Positions 17,339 through 25,894 of a stretch of 64,000 nucleotides of DNA are shown here, piece after piece. Numbering within the stretch: the stretch's first letter is position 1; each line of letters begins with the position of its first letter. This DNA is from Myroides guanonis. Lineage in GTDB: Bacteria > Bacteroidota > Bacteroidia > Flavobacteriales > Flavobacteriaceae. The DNA lies in the NCBI RefSeq assembly GCF_900114085.1, contig NZ_FORU01000002.1:186001-250000 (forward strand), written 5' to 3'. Made by a program: the position numbers and the translations under genes. The notes below the pieces were generated by a model. The model did not search any database and had not been told where the DNA came from. It saw only the letters and a list, made by a program, of their open reading frames with translations.

Positions 17339-17992
17339 CTATACAACACCGTCACATTCGGCATAAAACTGAGCTAAGAATCCTTCCATATATTTATGCC
17401 TACTCTCCGCTAGTTGCCTACCGGTTTCAGTATTCATCAAACCTTTTAACAACAACAATTTTTCGTAAAAATGATTAATTGTCGGTCCTGAATAGTTCTT
17501 ATACTCTTCTTTCGTCATATTCATTCTCGGCTCTATAGATGAATCATATATAGCTCGATTTTTAAAACCCCCATAGTTAAAAGCTCTAGCAATACCAATT
17601 GCCCCAATCGCATCTAATCTATCAGCATCCTGAACAATCTGAAGTTCCAAAGAATTAAAGTCTCTTTCGAAATTTCCGCCCTTGTAAGATATGTTTTTTA
17701 TAATTTGAACTACATGCTCAACAATCTCATCATCTACTCCCAAACCCACTAAAAACACTTCAGCTTTGCTAGGACCAATCGCCTCGTCACCTCCATTGAA
17801 TTTACTATCAGCAATATCATGTAATAAAGCCGCTAACTCAACTACAGTCCCATCACACCCTTCCTCACCTTTAGCAATCATCTTAGCATTAACATACACC
17901 CTATGTATATGATGCCAATCATGACCACCTTCCGCTCCTTCTAAGGTTTCTTTTACAAATAAAATAGTATCTTCTATATAATCCATAAACAA
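17339..17992 (-). CDS. HD-domain phosphohydrolase (YedJ-like)
   Basis: This 217-residue cytoplasmic protein is a metal-dependent phosphohydrolase of the HD superfamily. It shows GHDWHHIHRVYVNA near residue 23, the LLHDIADSKF HD motif near residue 53 and a later acidic VQDADRLDAIGAIG motif, the pattern of the YedJ-like group of predicted phosphohydrolases. The substrate is not known. It starts 2 bases after the desaturase gene stop, so the two are probably cotranscribed. Confidence 0.85.
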   Translation of the reverse strand: MFMDYIEDTILFVKETLEGAEGGHDWHHIHRVYVNAKMIAKGEEGCDGTVVELAALLHDIADSKFNGGDEAIGPSKAEVFLVGLGVDDEIVEHVVQIIKNISYKGGNFERDFNSLELQIVQDADRLDAIGAIGIARAFNYGGFKNRAIYDSSIEPRMNMTKEEYKNYSGPTINHFYEKLLLLKGLMNTETGRQLAESRHKYMEGFLAQFYAECDGVV

Positions 17993-17994
17993 CC

Positions 17995-18987
17995 TTACTT
18001 AATAAGCGCTGGTCTTACCCATTTGAAAATATGAGGTTCCGATTGAATTACCATTCTATCAGCAATACGAGTCATTCTATCAGGAAGCTTAATTAGATAA
18101 TCTCTAGCCTTTTCTGCTTCATCCGTAAGGTTATTAAGCTTTTCAATTTGCCATTTATCAATCAACTTCTTCATGATATCAATATAGTCATGAGCTGTGT
18201 AAACCCCTATTCTTTGTGCCGAATCAGAAAACAATTCAAACGCATCTCCCATTTTACCCCCTGATTCACGAATAAGGTTTGCAGGCATAACAATCTTCCT
18301 TTTCATCATATAATGAAATGCCAATAACATTTCACTAGGATCAACTTTAAAAATCCTATCCACAAACTCTGTATAAGCATGGTGATGACGCATTTCATCC
18401 CCTGCAATCAATCTACATATTTTTGACAACTTATGATCACCATATTTTTTAGCCAATTGAGCAACTCTATTATGTGAAATGTAAGTTGCTAACTCTTGAA
18501 AACTAGTGAAAACAAAGTTTTTATAAGGATCGCGATCTGTACCTGGATCAAAACCATCATTCAATAAATGGTGTGTAGTAATCTCTACTTCACGCATATT
18601 AACTCTTCCTGATAGATATAGATATTTATTTAATAAATCTCCATGTCTATTCTCCTCCCCTGTCCAATGACGAATCCATTTTCCCCAACCGTTTCCTTCT
18701 TCTTTCTGATCTACCCCTTCAACGTCCATCAACCAAGATTCATAGGTAGGAAGAGCTTCCTCTGTTACAGTATCACCTACTAAAACTACCCAAAAGTCGT
18801 ACGGTAGTTCTTTTGCATACTCACGTAACTCTTTTACGTCTTCCATAAATGTTTCACTTTCCGAATCCGGAAGTAAATCAGATGGTTGCCATATTTTCTC
18901 AACAGGTATCAAATAGTTGTCTACGAAAGTATCGATATTTTTCTCTAAGAAGTTCATAACTTCAAGACGAACATTTTTAATTGACAT
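17995..18987 (-). CDS. Acyl-[acyl-carrier-protein] desaturase
   Basis: This is a soluble di-iron enzyme that introduces a double bond into acyl-ACP, giving unsaturated fatty acids. The 330-residue protein contains the two ferritin-like iron-binding motifs, EENRHGD (about residue 110) and DEMRHHHAY (about residue 195), typical of the plant-type stearoyl-ACP desaturase family. It lies near other lipid genes (the acyltransferase upstream and the acpP-fabF unit) but is transcribed with the HD-domain gene. Confidence 0.92.
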   Translation of the reverse strand: MSIKNVRLEVMNFLEKNIDTFVDNYLIPVEKIWQPSDLLPDSESETFMEDVKELREYAKELPYDFWVVLVGDTVTEEALPTYESWLMDVEGVDQKEEGNGWGKWIRHWTGEENRHGDLLNKYLYLSGRVNMREVEITTHHLLNDGFDPGTDRDPYKNFVFTSFQELATYISHNRVAQLAKKYGDHKLSKICRLIAGDEMRHHHAYTEFVDRIFKVDPSEMLLAFHYMMKRKIVMPANLIRESGGKMGDAFELFSDSAQRIGVYTAHDYIDIMKKLIDKWQIEKLNNLTDEAEKARDYLIKLPDRMTRIADRMVIQSEPHIFKWVRPALIK

Positions 18988-19067
18988 AATTTAGATGTTT
19001 TTCCTACAAACAATTTTCTCCGAACTCAACGTCTCCTGATTGCACAGCCTGTAGCTTATTTATACTT

Positions 19068-19799
19068 TTATTTTACTGATGCTTTAATAGATTCTTCTGT
19101 TTTCATAAACAACTCCTCAAAGCTATAATCTTTTACTTTTAATGGTGCATGTACTAAAACTGAGACTTTACTACCTAACCCCATCGGAAAGTTTCCATAT
19201 CTCGTTAACTTCCATGAATTATTGATCGTTATTGGGACTACTAATGCGTTCGGAGCGTATTTACAAAGCATCTTCAATCCATTTTCAGAAAACCGTTTAG
19301 GTTTTCCATCCCTACTTCTCGTCCCTTCAGGAAAAATCACAGCCGACCTATTGTATTCTGTGATATATTGCCCGAGACTCTTAATTGCTAATAACGCTTG
19401 CTTCGCATCTTTCCGATCAATCAAAACGGAACCACCATGCTTTAAATTGTAAGAAATACTTGGAATACCTTTTCCCAACTCCATCTTACTAACAAACTTA
19501 GGATGCCATTGTCTTAAATTCCAAATGATATCAGGTACATCAAACATGCTCTGATGATTTGAAACAAATATCACCGCTTGATCTTTAGGTATTTCAGCCT
19601 CAAAATCAACCTTATAGGTAGTCCCTAAAAGATTCGTACATCTTAGTAAAAAGAAGTTTAGATAATCTACGCTTTTCTTATGAGCCTGGTAACCAAATAG
19701 ATTAAAACAAAGCCATTGTATTGGGTGAAAAACCAATAAGAAAAATATAAAAATCAAATAAAAAAGAACACTTATTGGATAAGAAATAATCTTTAGCAT
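19068..19799 (-). CDS. 1-acyl-sn-glycerol-3-phosphate acyltransferase (PlsC family)
   Basis: This membrane acyltransferase probably makes phosphatidic acid from lysophosphatidic acid. The 243-residue protein has a hydrophobic N-terminus (about residues 4-30), the HX4D catalytic motif SNHQSMFD and the substrate-binding motif FPEGTRSRDG. I prefer the start at 19799 (MLKIISYPISV): a TATATTTG promoter element at 19825-19832 leaves no room for a leader before the alternative ATG at 19820. Confidence 0.9.
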   Translation of the reverse strand: MLKIISYPISVLFYLIFIFFLLVFHPIQWLCFNLFGYQAHKKSVDYLNFFLLRCTNLLGTTYKVDFEAEIPKDQAVIFVSNHQSMFDVPDIIWNLRQWHPKFVSKMELGKGIPSISYNLKHGGSVLIDRKDAKQALLAIKSLGQYITEYNRSAVIFPEGTRSRDGKPKRFSENGLKMLCKYAPNALVVPITINNSWKLTRYGNFPMGLGSKVSVLVHAPLKVKDYSFEELFMKTEESIKASVK

Positions 19800-19824
19800 T
19801 GCATGTTGTTTGGTTTCCAATCAG

Positions 19825-19832
19825 CAAATATA
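19825..19832 (-). promoter_or_regulatory. plsC-type gene promoter, -7 element
   Basis: The minus strand reads TATATTTG (exact TAnnTTTG), 25 bases before the preferred ATG at 19799. Confidence 0.6.
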
Positions 19833-19840
19833 CATCTAAA

Positions 19841-19863
19841 AAAAAAACCACCTAAGGGTGGTT
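19841..19863 (-). terminator. Terminator after the bacilliredoxin gene
   Basis: On the minus strand ACCACC and GGTGGT (19847-19852 and 19857-19862) pair around a 4-base loop, with flanking AAA/TTT extension and a T run. Confidence 0.8.
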
Positions 19864-19870
19864 TAATTAT

Positions 19871-20281
19871 TTAACAATATTCGTTATAAGCATCCTTTAA
19901 GTTCTCCGCTATTGCTTCGGCTGGATTACCCTCAATGTGATGTCTTTCTAACATATGCACTAACTCACCGTCTTTGAACAATGCCATAGATGGAGAAGAA
20001 GGTGGAAACGGGAACATAAGCTCACGAGCTGCATTTACTGCATCCTTATCTACTCCTGCAAACACTGTTGTAATGTGATCTGGTTTTTTACCACCCACCA
20101 AACTCATCACAGCACCTGGTCTTGCATTTCTAGCAGCACAGCCACAAACTGAATTAACCACTACTAAAGTAGTACCTGTAGCTTTAACTGCTGATTCTAC
20201 TTCTTCTGCGGTATATAAATTCTTAAATCCTGCATCAACTAACTCTTGACGCATTGGGTTTACTATTTCTTCTGGATACAT
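19871..20281 (-). CDS. BrxA/BrxB family bacilliredoxin (YphP/YqiW type)
   Basis: This 136-residue thioredoxin-fold protein has the CGC active-site motif in VNSVCGCAARNARPGA, characteristic of the YphP/YqiW family. In Bacillus these proteins remove bacillithiol from mixed disulfides, and related Bacteroidota proteins are annotated as bacilliredoxins; whether this organism makes bacillithiol cannot be seen here. It is a single-gene unit with its own TAnnTTTG promoter (20309-20316) and terminator (19841-19863). Confidence 0.9.
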   Translation of the reverse strand: MYPEEIVNPMRQELVDAGFKNLYTAEEVESAVKATGTTLVVVNSVCGCAARNARPGAVMSLVGGKKPDHITTVFAGVDKDAVNAARELMFPFPPSSPSMALFKDGELVHMLERHHIEGNPAEAIAENLKDAYNEYC

Positions 20282-20308
20282 AATATTTAATTATAATAAG
20301 TTCTTTAG

Positions 20309-20316
20309 CAAAGTTA
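20309..20316 (-). promoter_or_regulatory. Bacilliredoxin promoter, -7 element
   Basis: The minus strand reads TAACTTTG (exact TAnnTTTG), 27 bases before the ATG at 20281. Confidence 0.6.
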
Positions 20317-20360
20317 CGTTATTTTGTTTAAGATGTATAATTCACTTTCATAAAGTAATG

Positions 20361-21521
20361 TTATTCCATGACACTATTACGGTTTTTTGGCTTTTTCTTC
20401 ATTTTATTTAACCAGATAAAAATTCCAGTTATAGGCAAACTAGTTGCTATTAAACACACTATAAAATACAACACTTTAGAAAACGTTCCATAAATAGTCC
20501 CTAAGTGTAAAGGTTTTATCTGTGCAGCTATCTTCTCACCTAGAGTTTTATCACCAAAATACTCTACCTTAATAATATCTCCTGAATACTGGTCAATGAA
20601 TACTTTGTCAAAAACAGTTTCATTAAAACGACTTAATTCGTTCTTATGAACCTCAATTACACCTTTAGATTCTTTTGGAAATGATATGGTTGTCGTTCTA
20701 GCATCATAACTCAATATCTCATTTGCCACATTTAAAGCTTCCTTTATATCTATCGTTTCCTCTCCTTCAACTTCAACAGATTCTAATTTCGTTTCTGATC
20801 TATCAAAAACCTCAGTACCCAATACTACACTCAACCCACTACGATACCAGTCAAACGACCAACATAACCCTGAAAAAGACATCACCAATATCAAAAACAA
20901 AGAATAAAACCCAAGTGTATTGTGTAAATCATGATTAATTCGCTTCCACTTAGCATTAAACTTGATTTTGAATCCTGATTTAAAGCTTTTCCATCCTTTT
21001 ATTTTCTTTGGAAGCCAAAGTATAAGTCCTGAAATAGAAAGTATCACAAAAATTATAGTTGCCCACCCTACAATTGGTCTACCAATACTAGAATCCAACA
21101 ACAACCATCTATGTAACTTAAATACAGTCATGAAAAATTCTGACGCAGGTCCTTTTCCAGAACCCAGTATTTCTTTCTTATAAGGATCTACATACAATGT
21201 TTCACCTCTTTTTCCTTTTTCTTTTGCAGCTACAGAAAACTGAACTGGTTCTAAAGGATTATTTCCTACTGTAACACGTTGAACTTTCAAACCCGATTCT
21301 TGAGCTACGAACGCTGTTAACGCATCTAAATCATAAGTCTCTACTATAGCTTCCTTTAAAGAATACTTGTCTGGCTCTATGAATCCTTCAATCTCTGATT
21401 TAAAAGTATAAATAGTACCTGTTAGACATACTATAAAAAGCACTAAAGCACTTGCAATCCCCAACCATAAATGCGCATCATTTATGAACTTTCTAAACGT
21501 GTAACTCTTCTTATTCCCCAT
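20361..21521 (-). CDS. PepSY-associated membrane protein, probably linked to siderophore iron release
   Basis: This 386-residue inner-membrane protein has four predicted membrane helices (about 18-38, 140-165, 195-220 and 345-368) and PepSY-type periplasmic regions. Histidines near membrane segments (KLHRWLLLDSS, NHDLHNTLGFYSLF) fit the PiuB/FoxB family, some members of which bind heme and reduce ferric siderophores. It lies 73 bases downstream of the siderophore-type TonB receptor on the same strand, so a joint role in iron uptake is inferred. Confidence 0.85.
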   Translation of the reverse strand: MGNKKSYTFRKFINDAHLWLGIASALVLFIVCLTGTIYTFKSEIEGFIEPDKYSLKEAIVETYDLDALTAFVAQESGLKVQRVTVGNNPLEPVQFSVAAKEKGKRGETLYVDPYKKEILGSGKGPASEFFMTVFKLHRWLLLDSSIGRPIVGWATIIFVILSISGLILWLPKKIKGWKSFKSGFKIKFNAKWKRINHDLHNTLGFYSLFLILVMSFSGLCWSFDWYRSGLSVVLGTEVFDRSETKLESVEVEGEETIDIKEALNVANEILSYDARTTTISFPKESKGVIEVHKNELSRFNETVFDKVFIDQYSGDIIKVEYFGDKTLGEKIAAQIKPLHLGTIYGTFSKVLYFIVCLIATSLPITGIFIWLNKMKKKPKNRNSVME

Positions 21522-21542
21522 TGTATGAATCTATAAAAGCAC

Positions 21543-21569
21543 AATACACGGCTCAGAAAACCGTGTATT
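21543..21569 (-). terminator. Hairpin between receptor and PepSY genes
   Basis: AATACACGG (21543-21551) pairs perfectly with CCGTGTATT (21561-21569) around a 9-base loop. It lacks a long T run on the minus strand, so it may stabilise or partly terminate the receptor message rather than fully stop it. Confidence 0.5.
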
Positions 21570-21594
21570 TAAGCAATGTAAAAACTAACTATAT

Positions 21595-23988
21595 TTAAAA
21601 CTTGTATGACAATTGTACTGCAACATTTCTAGGGTCTGTTTCATTGATATATCCTCCTCTATAATAAGAAGTATATCCTGTTTTATCAAAAATATTATTG
21701 AAGAAAACGCGAAGAGAAGCTCCTTTATACGCATAACCAATCTGTGCATTAACAGTAGTATAATCCGGCATATCAAACGGTTTCACACCTGGCTCAGTAC
21801 CGTGTCCATCTGATACCATCTGATGCTCATTAACTGGTCTTTCCCCAACAAAATAAGCTCCAGCTCCTATCGACAGCCCCTTTAAAGCTCCTTGTAAAAA
21901 ACGATAATGTAACCATCCATTTGCTGTATGCTCTGGAGCATTCATAGGCGCTGAACCTTCCACATATGCTGGACTATCTGTATATCTAGCAATAAGATTC
22001 GCATATCCCAGCATCACTTCTAAATTATTCGTAATTCTACCCGTCACATCTAACTCAAAACCATTTCTTTTCAAATCCCCTGCAAGTATAAATGTCTTGT
22101 CTAAGGGCAAGTTATTTTCATAATATTGAGCTGACAATCCAGAATTATTTATAAAGAAATAAGTAAAATTCACACCCAAACGCTCATTCAACCAATCTGA
22201 TTTAAACCCAAACTCTAATTGTTTTGTATCTGAAGCACCTGCAAAACCACCACCAAACAAGGCATTACTTGAAGTTCTTAAATTTGTTGTAGTTGTATAA
22301 GAAACAAATGTATTAATATTTTCTGTAGGTGATAATATGATACCTACCAATGGATTCCAACGATCAATAGTTGCATTTTCTTTCATATTACCATTCATTC
22401 TACTATAACGGATCCCTAGCATTAATTTTAATTGGTCAGAGAAATGTAGATAATCCTGCACCATAAACCCAATAGTTGGAGTGACCTCAACCACCTCACC
22501 TTGTCCTTCAAAACGAACATCAGAAGGTAGGTCGTTATCAATAGGTTTCGTAACATCTACAACATCAACGTACTTACCCTTATCAATTTCAACACCATCT
22601 TTAAAAGTTTTAAAAGTTTCTGTCCCTAGCCTTCCTTCTCGATAATCAAATCCAATTTGAAAAGTATGCTTTAAAAAACCTGTTTGAATATCTCTTCCTA
22701 CTAAATCAATCTGAAACAAAGAATTCTTATCATCTCTATAACTTTTAGAAACATTCCGAGCCCTTAACTCAGGTGTATTTTTAAATATACTTAAACCTAA
22801 GCCTAATGTTTCTGATTCTGCATTTGAAGTTACTGATGTTACGTTCAAACTCAACTTATCTGTCAACTGTCTTTGAACACGTGCAGTATAAGTCATGGCT
22901 TTAACATTATAATTATTCTCTTTAAACCCTAAAAAATTATCCTTAGGCATTTTATACAATCCATTTTGACTATCAGGACCTAAATTAACTGTACCATTAT
23001 CAGGAGTAGCATCACTATTTAAGTAATCCATTTCCAAAATAATAGATGTTTTATCATCTGGACGCCATTCCAAAGATGGATTAACATAAAACTTCTCATG
23101 CTCTACATTTTTTCTAAACCCATCTCCTTTTTCGTATGCTCCATTAAATCTAAAAGAAACTGTTTTTGCCTTATCTAATATTTGCTCGAAATCTATTGTT
23201 GGACGAATCTGATTCCAGCTTCCTGTACGGAAAGCGACCTCTGTTTGATTTCTGAAATTAGGTGTTTTAGTCACCATATTGATAACTCCACCTGCACTAC
23301 CTAAACCATTTCCAATCCCTTGTCCAATTGCAGCAGATCCTTTAATCACCTGAATACTTTCAATACCTTGCATATCGACAACTCCAGCTCCGGTTCTAAA
23401 ATCAGAGTCCATCACAACCCCGTTTCTTAATACTGGTGTACCTCTATAACCACGAATTGACATACTTTCACGTACACCACCATAACTAGCAAACTGTGTT
23501 ACCCCCGCGACGTTACGTGCTGCATCAGTAATACTCAAAGCTCCTTGTTCCTTAATAACAGCATCAGAAACTATTGAAATACTCTGAACTTGGTCTTTTA
23601 TTTTTAATGGTAATCGAGTTAAGTTCTGAACTTTCTTTTCGTTTTTATTACTTCTACTATAAAGCTCAATTGCATCTAATTCATTAGTAGAAGCCTTTAG
23701 TGTAAAATTCTGGATAGTCTCATTTTCTTTAACTACCAATATTCTAGATACAGACTCATATCCAATTAAAACAGCATTTATTGTATGTGTGCCATTTCCA
23801 ATTTTTTGAAGTTTATACTCTCCTTTATCATTAGTATGAACACCAATATTAGTTTCATTCACATACACCGTTACAAAACCTATAGGCTTATTGTTTTCAT
23901 CAACTACTTTTCCCTTAACAATTCCTGTTTGTCCGAAACCTAGGCTGATGACAAAAAGGGTCAATAAGATGCTTTGTAATAATTTCAT
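21595..23988 (-). CDS. TonB-dependent siderophore receptor
   Basis: This 797-residue outer-membrane receptor has a signal peptide ending near GFGQ, a carboxypeptidase-regulatory-like domain (about 22-95) with the usual GKVVDENNKPI start, a plug domain (about 115-235, including IESIQVIKGSAAIGQG and GGVINMVTKTP), and a beta-barrel ending in an aromatic residue (LSYKF). Plug and barrel resemble the FhuA/FecA-like siderophore receptors. It precedes the PepSY membrane gene. A TATATTTG promoter element (24024-24031) and a DtxR-like box (24001-24016) lie upstream. Confidence 0.93.
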   Translation of the reverse strand: MKLLQSILLTLFVISLGFGQTGIVKGKVVDENNKPIGFVTVYVNETNIGVHTNDKGEYKLQKIGNGTHTINAVLIGYESVSRILVVKENETIQNFTLKASTNELDAIELYSRSNKNEKKVQNLTRLPLKIKDQVQSISIVSDAVIKEQGALSITDAARNVAGVTQFASYGGVRESMSIRGYRGTPVLRNGVVMDSDFRTGAGVVDMQGIESIQVIKGSAAIGQGIGNGLGSAGGVINMVTKTPNFRNQTEVAFRTGSWNQIRPTIDFEQILDKAKTVSFRFNGAYEKGDGFRKNVEHEKFYVNPSLEWRPDDKTSIILEMDYLNSDATPDNGTVNLGPDSQNGLYKMPKDNFLGFKENNYNVKAMTYTARVQRQLTDKLSLNVTSVTSNAESETLGLGLSIFKNTPELRARNVSKSYRDDKNSLFQIDLVGRDIQTGFLKHTFQIGFDYREGRLGTETFKTFKDGVEIDKGKYVDVVDVTKPIDNDLPSDVRFEGQGEVVEVTPTIGFMVQDYLHFSDQLKLMLGIRYSRMNGNMKENATIDRWNPLVGIILSPTENINTFVSYTTTTNLRTSSNALFGGGFAGASDTKQLEFGFKSDWLNERLGVNFTYFFINNSGLSAQYYENNLPLDKTFILAGDLKRNGFELDVTGRITNNLEVMLGYANLIARYTDSPAYVEGSAPMNAPEHTANGWLHYRFLQGALKGLSIGAGAYFVGERPVNEHQMVSDGHGTEPGVKPFDMPDYTTVNAQIGYAYKGASLRVFFNNIFDKTGYTSYYRGGYINETDPRNVAVQLSYKF

Positions 23989-24000
23989 ATTGCTGTATTA

Positions 24001-24016
24001 TTTAGACTCATTTAAA
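24001..24016. promoter_or_regulatory. Putative metal-regulator box before the siderophore receptor
   Basis: TTTAGACTCATTTAAA is an imperfect palindrome lying between the receptor promoter element and its ATG. It shares TTTAGAC and TAAA with TTTAGACAGGACTAAA at 33019-33034, which sits in the same relative place ahead of the second TonB receptor, next to the DtxR-family gene. Confidence 0.5.
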
Positions 24017-24023
24017 ATTAAGG

Positions 24024-24031
24024 CAAATATA
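24024..24031 (-). promoter_or_regulatory. Siderophore receptor promoter, -7 element
   Basis: The minus strand reads TATATTTG (exact TAnnTTTG), 35 bases before the ATG at 23988. Confidence 0.6.
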
Positions 24032-24384
24032 TAGTAGCAGATAATTAACCACAAACTTTATTAAGACTTTTTTTAAATAAGCAAAATTCAAAATAAAACC
24101 AATTTATACATCATTAATAGTCTTTTTAAGTTTTAAATAAATAAACACAACATATTTTATCTAAAACATACAAACTATTGATTTTAATCTTAAAATAGTA
24201 ATTAAATAAAAAACACAACTCTACTCCTAATTCGCTACTTAGAGTCTATAAAAATCTAACATAACAAACAAATTCAACTCTTAAGCTCACTTTATAGACA
24301 ACATAAATTATTAATATGCATTGTAATATTTCTTTTTTAAACACAATGAATCTTAATACTTAGAAAAAAAGACAAGTTAATTTT

Positions 24385-24411
24385 AAAAAAAAAGCCAGCT
24401 TTGAGCTGACT
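24385..24411 (-). terminator. Intrinsic terminator just after a 17-20-codon ORF
   Basis: On the minus strand AGTCAGCT and AGCTGGCT form an 8-base-pair stem (one G-T pair) around a 3-base loop, followed by eight or more T. The G-T pair makes it directional for the minus strand. It begins 11 bases after the stop of the short ORF at 24423-24485. Confidence 0.75.
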
Positions 24412-24422
24412 TTTCACAAGGA

Positions 24423-24485
24423 CTATATAAGACGATCAACTCTTAACAAGCATCCTCGATTTAAATTATTAGACATTACTTTCAT
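24423..24485 (-). CDS. Candidate leader peptide, Cys-containing, 17-20 residues
   Basis: The frame reads MKVMSNNLNRGCLLRVDRLI, with a possible internal start at 24476 (MSNNLN). Nothing proves it is translated. It is noted because an intrinsic terminator follows directly (24385-24411), as in transcription attenuators, and because the RGCLLRVDRLI end has the character of short Cys-containing upstream peptides that precede sulfur-related operons in other phyla (HVDLLRV-type); homology is not established. The next gene downstream is the siderophore receptor, 430 bases away and with a promoter of its own. Confidence 0.4.
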   Translation of the reverse strand: MKVMSNNLNRGCLLRVDRLI

Positions 24486-24569
24486 CGAAAAGTCAATGAA
24501 AAAAATGTTTTTAAACATCTCTTTTTTAAACCCACACCCATTTTTCAATAACAATGCTTAATGTCTCCC

Positions 24570-24660
24570 AAAAAAAAGCACCATTCTGACAATGGATGTA
24601 AATTAAGAAATTACTGCACGTGGCTTAACATCCCGTTAAACACAACGCTTTAATGTGTAT
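24570..24660 (-). ncRNA. Candidate small structured RNA with terminator
   Basis: Read on the minus strand there are consecutive possible hairpins: ACACA/TGTGT (24640-24644 and 24654-24658), TTAAC/GTTAA (24625-24629 and 24635-24639), the near-palindrome GCCACGTGC (24616-24624), and then CCATT/AATGG (24581-24585 and 24591-24595) followed by a T run (A run 24570-24577). The last one looks like an intrinsic terminator. No exact TAnnTTTG element was found upstream, so the 5' end is unknown and the RNA is only a candidate. Confidence 0.35.
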
Positions 24661-24755
24661 CCACCTACTTGTTTCAATAGCAAATGTCTAATAACTATTA
24701 ACTAACAAATTCAAAATCAAATGATTTATCAAAAAAATACATTGGCTATAGAAAA

Positions 24756-24817
24756 AGAGAGACCCAAAATCTTTATGAGGATATGGTAACTATTTAAAAC
24801 TAATTGGGCCCCTCTCT
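24756..24817 (-). repeat. Imperfect inverted repeat, terminator-like on the minus strand
   Basis: AGAGAGACCCAA (24756-24767) faces TTGGGCCCCTCTCT (24804-24817). On the minus strand the closing arm is followed by TTTTT, so a long-loop terminator is possible. Two or three bases bulge in the stem. Confidence 0.45.
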
Positions 24818-25866
24818 AACAAGTTTAATTCATTATTTTTTGTTTTTGGGGTTTGGTTATTATTTTCTTTTTCAAATATTTAGAATTCAATTACTACAAA
24901 GAGCGTAGTGATTAAATCATTCAAGAAATAAACATAAAATAGGAATGAAGTGTTGATTGTTTAAAATGAAGTTATAAATATTGAGGACTATTAAAAACTC
25001 CCAAAACAACCAACAACTATTTACATTCCCTTTTTACAAATCCGCCCTGATATTAGATTGAAGAGATTAACATGCAAAAGGATTCGCTGTCCTAATACCA
25101 GAATTTATACTGTAATAAGAAAAAAACTTAAAACGAACTCGGTGTTTACAGATTGGCGGATTGTGTAATTATATATGATAGATAATAAAATCAAGAATTA
25201 ATGACTTTACAAAACACATCTTAATAACTTTAATATTTTAGAATGACCTAATAAGATTCCAAGTCCTATAGGAAATCATCACAAGAATTAATCAAATATT
25301 TATATTATGAATATTACTCTTTTAGATTGTAATAAAATCGAGACCAACTCGAAAATAGATCTTTATGACAATAACTAAACTTAATGAGTTTTAATTATTT
25401 CAATCACCATATACTGTGGAAAGTACAGCTATATACATCCAACTACCAAAAACACTGAAGAATATAGTGAATAGTAGTTGTTCATTTTAATCATCTACAA
25501 ATTAGTAACGTAGATAAAATTATGTTCAAAATTATTTTGGAAAGCACAATGGACAATCTATGCGTCATTAAAAATTAAACTTTCACTTTCTTTAAATATC
25601 ACACAATAAAATACTTCTGTAGTAATAAAGTATTTTCAATTATTCCAAAAGCATTTAAGATTACTCTAGGAATTTCGCTAGAACATAAAGATCATTAAAA
25701 GAATATTATCTAGAACTTATTCTTTTTCAAGGTTTAGACACCTTCAATTTCTTTATTTCCTTTATCAAAAGTGTATTTTTGTAATACATCTCAATCATTA
25801 AGTAGATTTCAAATTTCAAACCAGGTTAATCTGAATTCCCCTCTTAATTATCTTCTTTCTACTCCA

Positions 25867-25894
25867 CAAATATAATCAAAATACTTTGTTACAA
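25867..25894 (-). promoter_or_regulatory. Orphan promoter facing into the gene-free region
   Basis: The minus strand reads TTG (25892-25894), a 17-base spacer and TATATTTG (25867-25874), matching both parts of the Bacteroidota housekeeping promoter. No long gene follows for nearly 1.9 kb. Confidence 0.55.

Noticed and set aside
24805-24880. Small ORF on the minus strand ending NNELNLLERGPN
   Set aside because: It reads like a peptide but has an upstream stop and no ATG or GTG start, so it cannot be supported as a gene.
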